Positions 26,007 to 35,540 of a DNA stretch of 64,000 bases are shown one piece after another. A program made the translations under genes and the position numbers. The notes under the pieces were generated by a model that had not been told where the DNA came from, searched no databases, and saw only the letters and a list, made by a program, of their open reading frames with translations. The stretch comes from Nitrospirota bacterium (GTDB lineage: Bacteria; Nitrospirota; Thermodesulfovibrionia; Thermodesulfovibrionales; UBA6898), in assembly GCA_016215155.1 (NCBI GenBank), contig JACRLQ010000008.1, positions 19,648-83,647 of the forward strand, given 5' to 3'. Each line of letters starts with the position of its first letter. The first letter of the stretch is position 1.

Positions 26007-26032
26007 AAGGGGCGGAATTTCTCCCGCCCCTT
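26007..26032. terminator. terminator between the secreted-protein gene and the MetF operon
   Basis: A 9-bp stem AAGGGGCGG / CCGCCCCTT with an 8-base loop, between convergent genes. On the minus strand it is followed by a T-rich run (ATTTTATT), so it mainly ends the MetF operon. Confidence 0.75.
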
Positions 26033-26053
26033 TAAAAGTCAGATAATAAACAG

Positions 26054-27031
26054 CTACTCGGCAAATGCAGGTCTTGGGTATAACCCCGCGGCCTTTACTA
26101 TACCCTCGATCGCGCTTTCCCATTCGATCGCCTGGATATGGACGCCCTTTATGCCAGGCGTCTCAAGCACCTGATGGATCAGCTCTATTGAAAGCTTTAT
26201 TCCCTCCGCCTCCTGGAGTTCCCGCGCCTTTTTCTTGTCGTCGCCCGCCGCCTCTTTGGCCTTGTTCATCCTGTCGATAAGCGCCTTGGGCACCGACACC
26301 CCGGCAACCGACGAATCCATATATTTAAGCATCATCGCCGACTTGGGGACTATTATACCGCCAAGAATGGCTGTGCGTTCATGCAGCCCCATATTGACGA
26401 TCTTGGCCATCTGGGCCCTGAAGAGTTCGATGTCATAGATGCCCTGTGTCTGTATGAAATCGGCCCCGGCGTTTACCTTCTTGAGCAGGTTCATCGGTCT
26501 GATATCTATCGGATCTCCCATTGGGGTCCACGAGGCGCCTATAAAAAACTTCGGCGCGACCTCGAGTTTATCGCCGCCTTCCTGCAGGCCCTCGTCCCGC
26601 ATCTTTTTGAGGATACCCACGAGTTGGCAGGTGTCAACGTCATAGACGTTTTTGGCCCCCGGATGGCCCTTCAGTCTCCCCGCGGCGCTGAATACCTGGT
26701 GGTCGCCCGCGAGACAGAGGCAGTTTTTGAGCCCAAGCGCCGCGGCGCCGAGCAGGTCAGCCTGGATCGCTATCCTGTTTCGGTCCCTGCAGGTCATCTG
26801 CATCACGGGCTCAAGGCCTTCTCTTAAGGCCAGGACGGCCGCGGCTATACTCGAAATACGCACAACAGCGGTCTGGCAGTCGGTTATGTTCGCCGCGTCG
26901 CAGAACCCTTTGAGCTCTTTCGCCTTCTTTATGACCTCATGGCCGTCGGCTGACATCGGCGGGCCAAGCTCCGCGGTGACCGCAGGCTGGCCGCTTAGGA
27001 TTACTTTTTCGAGATTGCTTCCGCTTTTCAT
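26054..27031 (-). CDS. metF: methylenetetrahydrofolate reductase
   Basis: A 325-residue TIM-barrel flavoprotein of the MetF family: VTAELGPPMSADG at the start, NITDCQTAVVRIS, the flavin/folate region MQMTCRDRNRIAIQADLLGA, LCLAGDH and AGADFIQTQGIYD. It reduces 5,10-methylene-tetrahydrofolate to 5-methyl-tetrahydrofolate, or the reverse. The partner MetV is encoded immediately upstream (TAATG overlap). MetF/MetV pairs belong to the methyl branch of the Wood-Ljungdahl pathway. The last gene of a three-gene operon with a dedicated oxidoreductase first, it probably takes its electrons from that protein rather than directly from NADH. Confidence 0.95.
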   Translation of the reverse strand: MKSGSNLEKVILSGQPAVTAELGPPMSADGHEVIKKAKELKGFCDAANITDCQTAVVRISSIAAAVLALREGLEPVMQMTCRDRNRIAIQADLLGAAALGLKNCLCLAGDHQVFSAAGRLKGHPGAKNVYDVDTCQLVGILKKMRDEGLQEGGDKLEVAPKFFIGASWTPMGDPIDIRPMNLLKKVNAGADFIQTQGIYDIELFRAQMAKIVNMGLHERTAILGGIIVPKSAMMLKYMDSSVAGVSVPKALIDRMNKAKEAAGDDKKKARELQEAEGIKLSIELIHQVLETPGIKGVHIQAIEWESAIEGIVKAAGLYPRPAFAE

Positions 27032-27747
27032 TATTTCTTACCTCCGGCAGAATCAGTATTGGCGGCTTCTTTCTCCTCGTATGCCCTGATATGCTCAAGC
27101 GACACCCGCCGGGGCCCGCCGTCCCTTGAGGTCGACCAGTTGCGCGCAGGCTGTATCTCCGCGAGCTTTTCGAGGGTGCCGAGCTTCTTCATCCTCTCGA
27201 CGATAAGGTACCACGCGCAGTCCACGTCCTTGCTGATTTCGCACTTGCCCTTGTTTGTGCCGCCGCAGGGCCCGTTCATCAGGGTCTTCGAACACCTGGC
27301 GATGGGGCAGATGCCGCCGGTCAGATGCAGGATGCAGTTTCCGCAGCCGGCGCAGAGTTCCACGAAATTGCCCGGCGACTCGACCGCTCCATAAAATGAG
27401 GTGTTGACGCCGGGATAGACCGGGATCGTGCCCGTCCGGTCGGACAGGAAATTCACCCCGACACCGCAGGCGGTCGAGAGGATCAAGTCATACTTTTTCA
27501 GGTCTTCCATGACCGGCTCAAAATACTCCGGTTCACAGTGCCTCATTACGGAAGAGAAATCCACGGCGATGTCCTTCCCTTCCTGCGCCGCCCGCATCCG
27601 AAGAAGCGTCGCGATGGTCTCGGCCTCTTTTTCTCCGCCGGCATGGCAGATGGCCACGCAGGTGTTGCAGCCGAAGACCAGGACTTTTTTGAAGCCTTTG
27701 ATCATGTCCCAGATTTCGTCGATTGATTTTTGTGATCCAACAATCAT
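27031..27747 (-). CDS. metV: MetV, Fe-S/zinc partner subunit of methylene-THF reductase
   Basis: A 238-residue protein. The ATG at 27747 has an AGGAG ribosome site 7-8 bases upstream; an earlier ATG lies within the palindrome region. It matches the MetV family (methylene-THF reductase C-terminal domain): FGCNTCVAICHAGG, LSTACGVGVN, CAGCGNCILHLTGGICPIAR, and NGPCGGTNKGKCE followed by a distal Cys. In Moorella-type enzymes MetV binds Fe-S clusters and relays electrons to the MetF flavin. It shares one base with metF. No NAD-binding motif is present in it. Confidence 0.93.
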   Translation of the reverse strand: MIVGSQKSIDEIWDMIKGFKKVLVFGCNTCVAICHAGGEKEAETIATLLRMRAAQEGKDIAVDFSSVMRHCEPEYFEPVMEDLKKYDLILSTACGVGVNFLSDRTGTIPVYPGVNTSFYGAVESPGNFVELCAGCGNCILHLTGGICPIARCSKTLMNGPCGGTNKGKCEISKDVDCAWYLIVERMKKLGTLEKLAEIQPARNWSTSRDGGPRRVSLEHIRAYEEKEAANTDSAGGKK

Positions 27748-27768
27748 AGTCCTGCTCCTTTTTTGTTG

Positions 27769-27796
27769 GTAGGGGCAATTCATGAATTGCCCCTAC
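27769..27796. repeat. perfect 28-bp palindrome in the MetVF operon
   Basis: GTAGGGGCAATTCA followed exactly by its complement, filling the 52-bp gap between the oxidoreductase gene and metV. There is no T run after it on the coding strand, so it is more likely an mRNA hairpin or dispersed repeat than a terminator. Confidence 0.8.
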
Positions 27797-27799
27797 GAT

Positions 27800-29899
27800 T
27801 TATTTATTTGTTCTCAACCCCATCTGCTTAATCTTCCCGGAAAACCCCGCACAGACCCCACTATAGGGGTTTTCGGCCCCCGAGTCAGAGTTCATGATCT
27901 CCAGTCGTCCAGCCTCCATCCCAAGCATCCCGATGAGCTGTTTTGCCCTGTCGACACGGGCGCTGACACGGTCTTCGATCCCCTTATATTTGCAGGTTTC
28001 AGTTGAGCAGCGCACCACCGCGACCCCGTCGGCCCCGCACTCGAAGGCCTTCAGGATATCGATGATATCGATACGGCTCGTACAGTGTACCGGGACCTTC
28101 CGCACGTTGTCGGGCAGGCTGAAACCGGATGTCCCCATATGGCGCATGCACAGGAACGCTACGATCACGGGATCAGGTCTTTTCGGCTCAACCGCGCCTA
28201 CTATCGAGGCCATTGTATCACGGATCTCCCTCACGTCATAACTGACCATGCTGATCGCCTGTCCCGGGCACTCGGGGGCGCAGAGACCACAGGCCTGACA
28301 GAACTCCGGCCTGATCTCCGACCATGCGGAAACTACAGGGGCGCCATAGGGACAGACCCTTTGACAGGTAAGGCAGGCCATGCATTTTTTTGCGTCAACT
28401 ACCGCGCCGCCCCCGCAGCCCCTGCAGCGTCCGGCCTCGGTGAGCGCGGTCTTTTCATCATAACCCGATTCAAACTGCACGAAGGACTCGCAGCGGACCT
28501 TTGGCGGCAGGTGCCGGAGCTTCATCCTCGGCTCCCTGCCGATCTTCGAGGCTACATCAGCCGGCATATCGGATATCTTTTCTTTTTCGTATGTCGGAAG
28601 TTTCCCTTCGATGCTTTCTCCCTGGAGATAAAGATGTATCGCAAGCGCGGAGCGGTGGCCGCTCGCCGCGGCCTGAATGGCGGCCCCAGGGCCTGTGACC
28701 ACCTCGCCCGAGACGAAAACCCCCTTTGCGCCGGTCATCTGGGTCTTTGGGTCCCAGACCACCCGGCCTCTGTCGTCTATCCGCACCTGGGTGTCTTTCA
28801 GGAAAGATACGTTTGCCATCTGGCCTATAGTTATTATGATCGTGTCCGCACCGATAACGGTCGTCTGGTTTTGGTCGAAGGTTGGGCTGAAACGGCGCTC
28901 GGAGTCGAAGACCGACAGGACCTTGACCACCTCCAGCCCCTTCACCTTTGCTCCTTCGCGCACTACCGACTTCGGCCCCCACCGGTGATGGATCTTTATA
29001 TCCTCCTCCGTGGCCTCCTCGACCTCCCACTTCCATGCGGGCATCTCGTCGGGGCCTTCGAGGCATACCATCTCAACATTTTTTACTCCAAGCCGCCTGG
29101 CTGACCTTGCTACGTCCATGGCGACGTTGCCGCCGCCGATAACAAGGACCTTCTTCCCGAGATCAGGCTTTCTATCAAAGGCGACGTCCTCCAGAAACGG
29201 GATTGCAAGCATGACGCCGGGCCCCTCGACCCCTGGGATATTCAGTGAGCGGCTAAGGGAAAGCCCTACCGCGATGAGGATTGCGTCGTGCTTTTCAGAG
29301 AGTTCCTTCATCGAGATGTCCCTGCCTATCTCGCAGTTCGTCTTCACTTCAACGCCCTTTGCGATGACGTCGTCGATGTCTTCCTTGAGGGCCTCCCTGG
29401 GGAGTCTGTAGGCAGGAATGGCGGAAACCAGCATGCCTCCGAGCGCGGGATGCCGGTCATAGACCGTCACCTTGTATCCAAGGTCCGCAAGGTCGTTCGC
29501 GGCGGTAAGACCCGCCGGGCCGGACCCTATGATGCCTATGCTCCTGTCCCGGGTCTTTTCCACCAGTGCCCGCCTGTCCCTGCGGTATTCTGAGGCCTGT
29601 TCAAGCGCGAAACGCTTAAGGGGCCTGACTGCCAGGGGTTCATCGATCGAGCACCGCCTGCAGGCCCTCTCGCAGGGGTGATGGCAGATCAGGGAGCATA
29701 CCGACGCCACCGGGTTTACTGAGCGGATGACCTCAAAGGCCTCGTTGTAGCGGCCCTGCGCGATCAGCCCCACATAGGCCTGCACGTCCGTGTTTACCGG
29801 ACAGGCCGCTCTGCATGGTGAATAGGGTCTGGTTTCCTTAAGGGCGGCCACGCGCTGCAGGTGGGTACCCTTCATTTTAATAGCTGATTCAGCTGCCAT
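27800..29899 (-). CDS. GltD-like flavin oxidoreductase fused to ferredoxin and MvhD-like domains
   Basis: A 699-residue protein. The ATG at 29899 is chosen for a GAGGAG ribosome site 7-8 bases upstream. Residues 1-100 form the GltD-type Fe-S entry domain (Cys29, 33, 68, 72, 76, 80, 83). Residues 118-430 are an FAD/NAD(P) two-dinucleotide-fold reductase (IGSGPAG at 124-130, VIGGGNVAMD at 253-262, GVFVSGEVVTGPG). Residues 490-550 are a Cys-rich segment and two [4Fe-4S] clusters (Cys506/509/512/516 and 534/537/540/544). Residues 578-670 resemble the MvhD/FrhD delta subunit with Cys584, 606, 621, 631 and 636. It heads the MetV-MetF operon and is the obvious electron donor to it, perhaps from NAD(P)H and ferredoxin. 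It stands in for the separate HdrABC-MvhD set of acetogens. Confidence 0.9.
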   Translation of the reverse strand: MAAESAIKMKGTHLQRVAALKETRPYSPCRAACPVNTDVQAYVGLIAQGRYNEAFEVIRSVNPVASVCSLICHHPCERACRRCSIDEPLAVRPLKRFALEQASEYRRDRRALVEKTRDRSIGIIGSGPAGLTAANDLADLGYKVTVYDRHPALGGMLVSAIPAYRLPREALKEDIDDVIAKGVEVKTNCEIGRDISMKELSEKHDAILIAVGLSLSRSLNIPGVEGPGVMLAIPFLEDVAFDRKPDLGKKVLVIGGGNVAMDVARSARRLGVKNVEMVCLEGPDEMPAWKWEVEEATEEDIKIHHRWGPKSVVREGAKVKGLEVVKVLSVFDSERRFSPTFDQNQTTVIGADTIIITIGQMANVSFLKDTQVRIDDRGRVVWDPKTQMTGAKGVFVSGEVVTGPGAAIQAAASGHRSALAIHLYLQGESIEGKLPTYEKEKISDMPADVASKIGREPRMKLRHLPPKVRCESFVQFESGYDEKTALTEAGRCRGCGGGAVVDAKKCMACLTCQRVCPYGAPVVSAWSEIRPEFCQACGLCAPECPGQAISMVSYDVREIRDTMASIVGAVEPKRPDPVIVAFLCMRHMGTSGFSLPDNVRKVPVHCTSRIDIIDILKAFECGADGVAVVRCSTETCKYKGIEDRVSARVDRAKQLIGMLGMEAGRLEIMNSDSGAENPYSGVCAGFSGKIKQMGLRTNK

Positions 29900-30150
29900 T
29901 GATAGCTCCTCATCTATTGATTTCTCATCGCTAATGCGATTACTATTAACACGTGACACCCCGAAGTATCATCCCTCAAAATCAGAAACAATTAAATTTA
30001 ACATATATAAGCCTCATAACTCCATTAAATTTTCTTATAGGCAATTATCGGTCGTCCGCTCCAAAGGGAAGAACAAAACAGCGGTTTTTGCAAGCCGGCA
30101 GCCGGTCGTGATATCCTAAACAATATATCATACAAAAGGCAGACGACTGA

Positions 30151-30381
30151 ATGAAAAGAAATGACTATTTTATATTGCTGGGAATCGCCGCCGCAACAGG
30201 GGCCGGGGTGGGCCTGCTGAGTAGCCGGGCGCGGAAGGCAAATGCAGGCCTGCTGGGCGCTGCCGCCGGCATTATCGCGGGCTCTTGTGCCGCTGGTGTG
30301 TATCAGTATGTGACCCAGGCAGAGAAGGTGCCGTATTATTCAAAACTCTCGCCCCTCTATGATGAGACGGACGCGGTCTGA
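30151..30381 (+). CDS. small glycine-zipper membrane protein, hypothetical
   Basis: A 76-residue protein with one or two hydrophobic helices rich in Gly and Ala (YFILLGIAAATGAGVGLLS and AGLLGAAAGIIAGSCAAG), a glycine-zipper pattern that packs in membranes. Its polar C-terminus (YSKLSPLYDETDAV) ends five bases from the convergent helicase gene. The ribosome site is weak (AAAGGCAG). It is small but credible. The 250 bp before it are AT-rich and probably hold the divergent promoters for this gene and the MetVF operon, although I cannot fix the boxes. Confidence 0.6.
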   Translation: MKRNDYFILLGIAAATGAGVGLLSSRARKANAGLLGAAAGIIAGSCAAGVYQYVTQAEKVPYYSKLSPLYDETDAV

Positions 30382-30385
30382 TCTT

Positions 30386-31753
30386 TCAGGACTGAGTGGA
30401 TGTGGCTGGAGCCGGCTTCTGATTGGTGTTCTGGCCTGACGGTTTGCCCGATCTTTTGGGCCTCCGCTGAGACGAGGGGCCTCCCGATCTGCTATCAGAG
30501 GTCTTCTGCCCGCCGCCGTGGGGCCTTCTTTGGCCGCTTTTCGGGCCTGTCTTTTTCCCGAAAGACGGCGGTTCACTCCTTCTGGACCTTGTCGAGACCT
30601 TTTTATAGTCGGTGACGATCATCTCGTCGGTCACCGGGATGACGGGGATCTTCTGTTTGATATATGCCTCTATCTCCGGGAATGAAAGCACATAGTCTTC
30701 GCAGGCCAGGCTGATGGCCTTGCCTCCGGCCCCAGCCCGCGCGGTCCTTCCGATCCGGTGCACATAATCCTCCGCGTCCTGGGGCAGGTCATAGTTTATG
30801 ACATGCGTCACGCCGTCTATATGAAGACCGCGGCTTGCCACGTCCGTCGCAACCAGGACCGAAAGCGACCCGTCCTTGAACCTGGAGAGTATCTTCATCC
30901 TTTTTTTCTGGTCTATGTCGCCGGTAAGCGCCGCGCTGTCAAAGCCGTTTGCGTTCAGAAACAGCTGGAGCTTCTCAGCGGTGGATTTCATGTTACAGAA
31001 GATGATGAAATGGCCCCCGGCATTGCGCCTGAGGAAGCCCAGCAGAAAGCCGAACTTTTCATCTTTCCCCACATGGTAAAGCTCCTGCTCGACCACCTCG
31101 ACGGTCATCTGCTCAGGCGTGACGGAAAAAAGCTCGGGGTTATTCATATGCTCATAGCAGAGTTCGAGGACGCGGTGAGACAGGGTCGCGGAAAAAAGCA
31201 TGGACTGGCGCTTGTCGTAGGGCGACATCCTCCTTAAAAGGAAACGGAGGTCGGCGATGAAGCCCATGTCGAACATCCGGTCCGCCTCGTCTATTACCAG
31301 AAACTGCGTCTTGGAAAGGCTGTAGACCTTCTGCTTCAAATAGTCGATCAACCTGCCGGGCGTTCCAATAAGAAGGTCAACCCCTTTCGAGAGGTCCGAC
31401 CGTTGTTTTTCGTAATCGATACCGCCGAAGACCGGCAATATTTTGAACCCGGCCGGTCCGCCAAGGATCCTTGCCTCGGCATCGATCTGGACTACCAGCT
31501 CCCTGGTAGGGGCGATGACGAGCGCACGGGGAGAAGGTCCGCGTCCGGGAGTCGGCATTGTCAGCATCCTCGAAAACACCGATATCAGAAACGCGGCGGT
31601 CTTACCTGTGCCGGTCTGGGCCTGCGCGGTGATGTCTTTGCCCTGAAGCGACGCCGGAAGCGTCAACGCCTGGACAGGGGTGCATTCGGCAAACCCTGCG
31701 GTCTTTATGCCTTCTAAAACAGGGGCGGGGATGTCAAGTTCGTCAAATCTCAT
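30386..31753 (-). CDS. DEAD-box RNA helicase, second copy
   Basis: A 455-residue helicase with motif I AQTGTGKT (45-52), PTREL, TPGR (131-134), DEAD (155-158), SAT in LFSATLS and HRIGRTARAG. The C-terminal 75 residues are basic and low in complexity (RRSEPPSFGKKTGPKSGQRR). It differs clearly from the helicase at 14475 (for example FDELDIPAPVLEGIKTAG at the start), so these are old paralogs, RhlB/RhlE-like, with separate roles in RNA remodelling. No ribosome site stands out; the start fits the family. Confidence 0.95.
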   Translation of the reverse strand: MRFDELDIPAPVLEGIKTAGFAECTPVQALTLPASLQGKDITAQAQTGTGKTAAFLISVFSRMLTMPTPGRGPSPRALVIAPTRELVVQIDAEARILGGPAGFKILPVFGGIDYEKQRSDLSKGVDLLIGTPGRLIDYLKQKVYSLSKTQFLVIDEADRMFDMGFIADLRFLLRRMSPYDKRQSMLFSATLSHRVLELCYEHMNNPELFSVTPEQMTVEVVEQELYHVGKDEKFGFLLGFLRRNAGGHFIIFCNMKSTAEKLQLFLNANGFDSAALTGDIDQKKRMKILSRFKDGSLSVLVATDVASRGLHIDGVTHVINYDLPQDAEDYVHRIGRTARAGAGGKAISLACEDYVLSFPEIEAYIKQKIPVIPVTDEMIVTDYKKVSTRSRRSEPPSFGKKTGPKSGQRRPHGGGQKTSDSRSGGPSSQRRPKRSGKPSGQNTNQKPAPATSTQS

Positions 31754-31947
31754 CGTTCATATATACTTTACCTGATTTGCTGCCGGGAATGCGAAGAAAA
31801 AAAGAATTGAAAAAGAATTGATAAATCGGGTCGAGCGGCATTGGCAATTAATAATCATCAGACGCCCGGTTTCTTATCATAAATAACAGGGTGCCCGGAG
31901 GGTTTTCCGCTTGATTGTTGCGCCGCGTTTGATTTAACGTATTCCCT

Positions 31948-33453
31948 GTGATTTCCCGAAAAACATATCTTAGGTCGATGTCCCTTCTGGTCCAGTTGGC
32001 GCTCATGCTCTGCATGGCGGCCCCGGCATTGCCGGAATCAGGACCGATCGAGAAGATCAAAGCGAGAGGCCATCTCCTTTGGGGCTCCGACGCGGAAGGG
32101 GGCGCCCCTTATGTCTTCCCTGATCCTAAAGACCCATCGCGTCTGATAGGGTTCGAGGTGGACCTGGCCGAGGCCATCGCCCGAGAACTCGGGGTGACGG
32201 CAAGACAGTCACAGAACGCCTGGGACAGCCTTATACCTGCTCTGGAGCGGGGTGACTTCGATATGGTGATAAACGGCATCGAGATTACCCCTCAGCGGCA
32301 GGAGAAGGCGCTGTTTTCTCTCCCTTACTATATCTATTCCGAGCAGCTTGTGGTAAGGAAGGACAATAAAGACATCAATAGCATCGAAGACCTGAGGGGC
32401 AAAAAAGTCGGGACCCTTTCGGGTACGGTGGCGCAGGAGATCCTCACAAAAAAAGAGGGGATCGACATCAGGATATATCCGGGTCAGGTGCAGCCGTATG
32501 AGGACCTTGCCATCGGCAGGATCGATGCGGTGCTGCTTGATCTGGCTATCGCCGCCTATTATGGAGAGACCAACCCCAAGGTCAAATATACAGGACAACC
32601 TGTCGGTGAAGGGCACTATGGGATTGCCGTAAGGAAAGAAGACAAAGACCTCAAAGAAGCAATTGATAAAGTTATCGCACGGCTAAGTTCAACAGGAGAG
32701 CTGAGAAAGATCTATGAGAAATGGGACCTCTGGGACAATAACCAGGAGCGTCTGGCGGAGAAGGTGAAGGCGGCGGAAGGATATGTCGGTATAGACGAGA
32801 GCAAGAAGGCCCCTCTTTATACATTCCTCCCGCTCCTGGCAAAGGGCGCGGGCATCACAATCCTGATATCGTCCGTTTCGATGCTGTTTGCGATAATACT
32901 GGGGCTCGTTCTTACCATCGCCAGACTCTATGGGACGGCCCTGTTAAGCAGACTGGCAACCGCGTATATAGAGATATACCGCGGGACGCCGCTCCTTATA
33001 CAACTCTATATCCTCTATTACGGCCTCCCCAATATTGGGATATCCCTGAGCCCGATAATCGCGGCATTCCTCGGGCTGGGCATGAACTACGCGGCGTATG
33101 AAGCGGAACTTTACAGGGCGGGCATTTGCGCGGTGCCGAAAGGCCAGATGGAGGCCGCGCTGTCGCTTGGGATGTCGAAGGCCCTTGCGGTGCGAAGGAT
33201 CATTCTGCCCCAGGCCCTGAGGATCGCGCTGCCGGGTGTTACCAACGATTTTATAGCTCTTTTCAAGGACTCATCCCTGGTTTCGATCATCGCCATGGTC
33301 GAACTGACCAAGACCTACAGCATCCTTGCGGCCTCTACGCTTCGGTTTTTCGAGTTCGGGCTTGTCGTGGCCCTTCTTTATCTCCTTATGAGCTATCCGC
33401 TGTCACTTTTGGCCAGAAGGCTTGAAAAACGTCTTAAGGGGGAGCGAAAATGA
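31948..33453 (+). CDS. polar amino-acid ABC transporter, binding protein fused to permease
   Basis: A 501-residue fusion. The GTG start gives a basic n-region ([10 protein letters not shown]) before the signal or membrane helix; an ATG at 31978 is the alternative. Residues 33-265 are a family-3 solute-binding domain ([29 protein letters not shown]). Residues 285-495 are a HisM/GlnP-type permease with about five membrane helices and the EAA loop ([19 protein letters not shown]) that contacts the ATPase. Such fusions display the binding domain outside the membrane. It pairs with the ATPase gene that overlaps its end by 4 bp. Substrates are likely glutamine-like or other polar amino acids. Confidence 0.93.
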   Translation: MISRKTYLRSMSLLVQLALMLCMAAPALPESGPIEKIKARGHLLWGSDAEGGAPYVFPDPKDPSRLIGFEVDLAEAIARELGVTARQSQNAWDSLIPALERGDFDMVINGIEITPQRQEKALFSLPYYIYSEQLVVRKDNKDINSIEDLRGKKVGTLSGTVAQEILTKKEGIDIRIYPGQVQPYEDLAIGRIDAVLLDLAIAAYYGETNPKVKYTGQPVGEGHYGIAVRKEDKDLKEAIDKVIARLSSTGELRKIYEKWDLWDNNQERLAEKVKAAEGYVGIDESKKAPLYTFLPLLAKGAGITILISSVSMLFAIILGLVLTIARLYGTALLSRLATAYIEIYRGTPLLIQLYILYYGLPNIGISLSPIIAAFLGLGMNYAAYEAELYRAGICAVPKGQMEAALSLGMSKALAVRRIILPQALRIALPGVTNDFIALFKDSSLVSIIAMVELTKTYSILAASTLRFFEFGLVVALLYLLMSYPLSLLARRLEKRLKGERK

Positions 33454-34199
33454 TATCCGTAACGGGCCTGCATAAACACTACGGCGAAAATCATCTCTTT
33501 AAAGGCCTCGGGCTCGAAGTGAAACGGGGCGAGGTGGTTGTTTTGATCGGACCCTCGGGAAGCGGCAAGAGCACGCTGCTTAGGTGCATCACCGCGCTGG
33601 AGTCTTTCCAGGGCGGGAAGGTGATTGTTGACGGCATAGAAGTCCATCCGGAGAACGAGAAGAAGGACAGGGACTATGCGGAAAATATCAGGCGCGTCAG
33701 GTTAAAGGTCGGGATGGTCTTTCAGCAGTTCAACCTCTTTCCCCATATGACCGTGCTCGAAAATATCATAGAGGCCCCCTCGAAAGTCCTCGGCCTAAAA
33801 AAAGAAGACCTCAAAGCCCAGGCGAAGAGTCTTTTGAAAAGGATAAACCTCGAAAATAAGACCATGAGCTATCCAGCGGAACTCTCGGGGGGTGAACAGC
33901 AGCGGGTCGCCATAATCCGGGCCCTCGCCATGAAGCCCGAGGCGATGCTGTTCGATGAGCCGACCTCCTCTTTGGACCCCGAGATGGTCGGAGAGGTCCT
34001 GTCCGTAATCACCGGTCTTGTCAACGACGGGATGACATCGGTCATCGCGACCCACGAAATGGGCTTTGCGCGTGAAGTGGCCGACAGGATAGTCGTATTC
34101 GATAAAGGGGAGATCATCGAAGAAGGCGCCCCTGATGATATATTCCTCCGGCCCAGGCTGCAAAGGACAAGGGCCTTCCTAAGCCGTGTTAACGGTTGA
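33450..34199 (+). CDS. polar amino-acid ABC transporter ATPase
   Basis: A 249-residue ATPase of the GlnQ/HisP group. Walker [10 protein letters not shown] (34-42), Q-loop [15 protein letters not shown], signature [15 protein letters not shown], Walker [14 protein letters not shown] and the switch His in ATHEMGFAR are all present. It starts in the stop of the fused binding protein/permease gene (ATGA), so the two form a complete importer: a homodimer of the fusion with two ATPases. An insertion ([15 protein letters not shown]) before the Q-loop is common in this group. Confidence 0.96.
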   Translation: MISVTGLHKHYGENHLFKGLGLEVKRGEVVVLIGPSGSGKSTLLRCITALESFQGGKVIVDGIEVHPENEKKDRDYAENIRRVRLKVGMVFQQFNLFPHMTVLENIIEAPSKVLGLKKEDLKAQAKSLLKRINLENKTMSYPAELSGGEQQRVAIIRALAMKPEAMLFDEPTSSLDPEMVGEVLSVITGLVNDGMTSVIATHEMGFAREVADRIVVFDKGEIIEEGAPDDIFLRPRLQRTRAFLSRVNG

Positions 34200-34339
34200 A
34201 CTGATAACGATACTCTTCGCGCAAAGACTCCGGTGTCGCCAAAAAAATCAGGTCCGGTTTTTATTTATTGAATGCCCGGTTTACTTTGCGGTCTCCGCGA
34301 CTTCGCGTGAGACTGCTTTTTCCAGGATTGACGTCCGGA

Positions 34340-34843
34340 TTACCCGCAGGTCTTCGGGTCCAGCTGACAGCTGGCCTCCTGTTTTTTTTCAGCGAGACGC
34401 GATTCCTTTCTGATCAGCCCCTCGCGGTTTCTGCGCTTTTCATCGTCGGACTCCAGTATCAGTGGAGGCACACCCTTGGTCTTGCCGTCTTTGTCCAGCG
34501 CGACGAACGTCAGGTACGCGGAGGCCGTATGCCTGACTTCACCGGTTACATAATTTTCGGCCTCAACACGCACCCCTATCTCCATCGATGTCCTTCCCAC
34601 CATGTTTACGCAGGCCCTCAAAAAAAGCAGGTCGCCGATATAAACCGGGTGATGAAAATCGAGCCTGTCGATCGATGCGGTCACCGTGTTGCTCCTGGCA
34701 TGCCTGCTTGCCACCACCGCGGCGGTAGTATCGATGAGCTTCATGATGACCCCTCCATGGATGTTCCCGGCAGGGTTTGCGTCCTGCGGGAGCATGACCT
34801 GTGCAATCGTTACGCTGCTGTCTTTTACTGTTTTGCCTTCCAT
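34340..34843 (-). CDS. acyl-CoA thioesterase, hotdog fold
   Basis: A 167-residue protein. The start is set by the AGGGGG ribosome site just before the ATG. Residues 5-120 are the YciA/ACOT hotdog domain: MLPQDANPAGNIHGGVIMKLID with its catalytic-site Asn/His region, the SIDRLDFHHPVYIGDLL strand and VNMVGRTSMEIGVRV. These enzymes hydrolyse acyl-CoA to free acid and CoA. The C-terminal 40 residues are a charged extension (DDEKRRNREGLIRKESRLAE) with two Cys, beyond the usual domain. It lies 31 bp downstream of the YkgJ-type gene. Confidence 0.92.
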   Translation of the reverse strand: MEGKTVKDSSVTIAQVMLPQDANPAGNIHGGVIMKLIDTTAAVVASRHARSNTVTASIDRLDFHHPVYIGDLLFLRACVNMVGRTSMEIGVRVEAENYVTGEVRHTASAYLTFVALDKDGKTKGVPPLILESDDEKRRNREGLIRKESRLAEKKQEASCQLDPKTCG

Positions 34844-34874
34844 TTTTCCCCCTCTGACTGTAATCATTCCATGC

Positions 34875-35516
34875 CTATCGAGATGACTTCGTTATCCTGT
34901 CCGCAAGCGCCTTCCAGTCCGTAGTCATAAGGTTTTTTGCCCTGACATGGATAATTTTATTTTTTATTGCGGCGGTCTTTTCTTCTTCTTTGGTTATGCC
35001 GTAAAACGGCATCATGATATAGAAGGCTTGATCGACCGCTTCCTGTATTGGGGTCAGGACATCCTCCCGCCTGGAAAAAAAAGGGTCTTCCCCTTCACCG
35101 CACGGTCTGCCATAGACTATAAACTGCCTGCAGGCCGCCGGTCTGACCGGGTATATGGCACAGAGACGGTCACGGAGAAACGGACACGGCCCGCCAGGGG
35201 TAGGGGCCTCCAAGGTGTTTTTCAGGCGCGCGCGCACGGTCTCCCCGGTCTTTTCGAGCACATACCAGTATATGCCGGTCATCTCAAGCGGATATACAGG
35301 GATGTCGGTCTGGTTCGTGCAGCAGTTGTCACAGCCCTCCGTGCAGGCAGGTCTTCTTCCGCGTTTTCTCTTTTCCCTCTGGAGCGCAAGGGATATGCCG
35401 CGGTCGAAGACCTCGTAGGCGTCAAGGAGTATCGGGAGCCAGGGATTAAGTCCCTCGTCTGCCGGAAAGCGGACACGGAAGGAATCGGGCATGACGCCAG
35501 GCCTGTTTTTTCCCAT
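34875..35516 (-). CDS. YkgJ-family cysteine cluster protein
   Basis: A 213-residue protein with the CxxCxxCC-type cluster (CTEGCDNCC, residues about 58-66). Then come CPFLRDRLCAIYPVRPAACRQF and a further Cys (GRPCGEG), the layout of the YkgJ zinc or Fe-S binding family. Function is not established; related domains occur in Fe-S-dependent protein modification. The C-terminus is helical and charged. It is probably co-transcribed with the thioesterase downstream and perhaps with nothing upstream, since 24 bp separate it from the glycosyltransferase gene end. Confidence 0.85.
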   Translation of the reverse strand: MGKNRPGVMPDSFRVRFPADEGLNPWLPILLDAYEVFDRGISLALQREKRKRGRRPACTEGCDNCCTNQTDIPVYPLEMTGIYWYVLEKTGETVRARLKNTLEAPTPGGPCPFLRDRLCAIYPVRPAACRQFIVYGRPCGEGEDPFFSRREDVLTPIQEAVDQAFYIMMPFYGITKEEEKTAAIKNKIIHVRAKNLMTTDWKALADRITKSSR

Positions 35517-35540
35517 GATCAGTCCGGCTGCGGCGCTGTT

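Noticed and set aside
28085..29104. 339-codon plus-strand frame opposite the GltD-like gene
   Set aside because: It is a shadow of a strongly conserved oxidoreductase, with no start signal and a composition typical of antisense frames.
31948..33453. Frameshift or assembly artefact joining two transporter genes
   Set aside because: The frame is continuous, and fused binding-protein/permease genes of this family are known.
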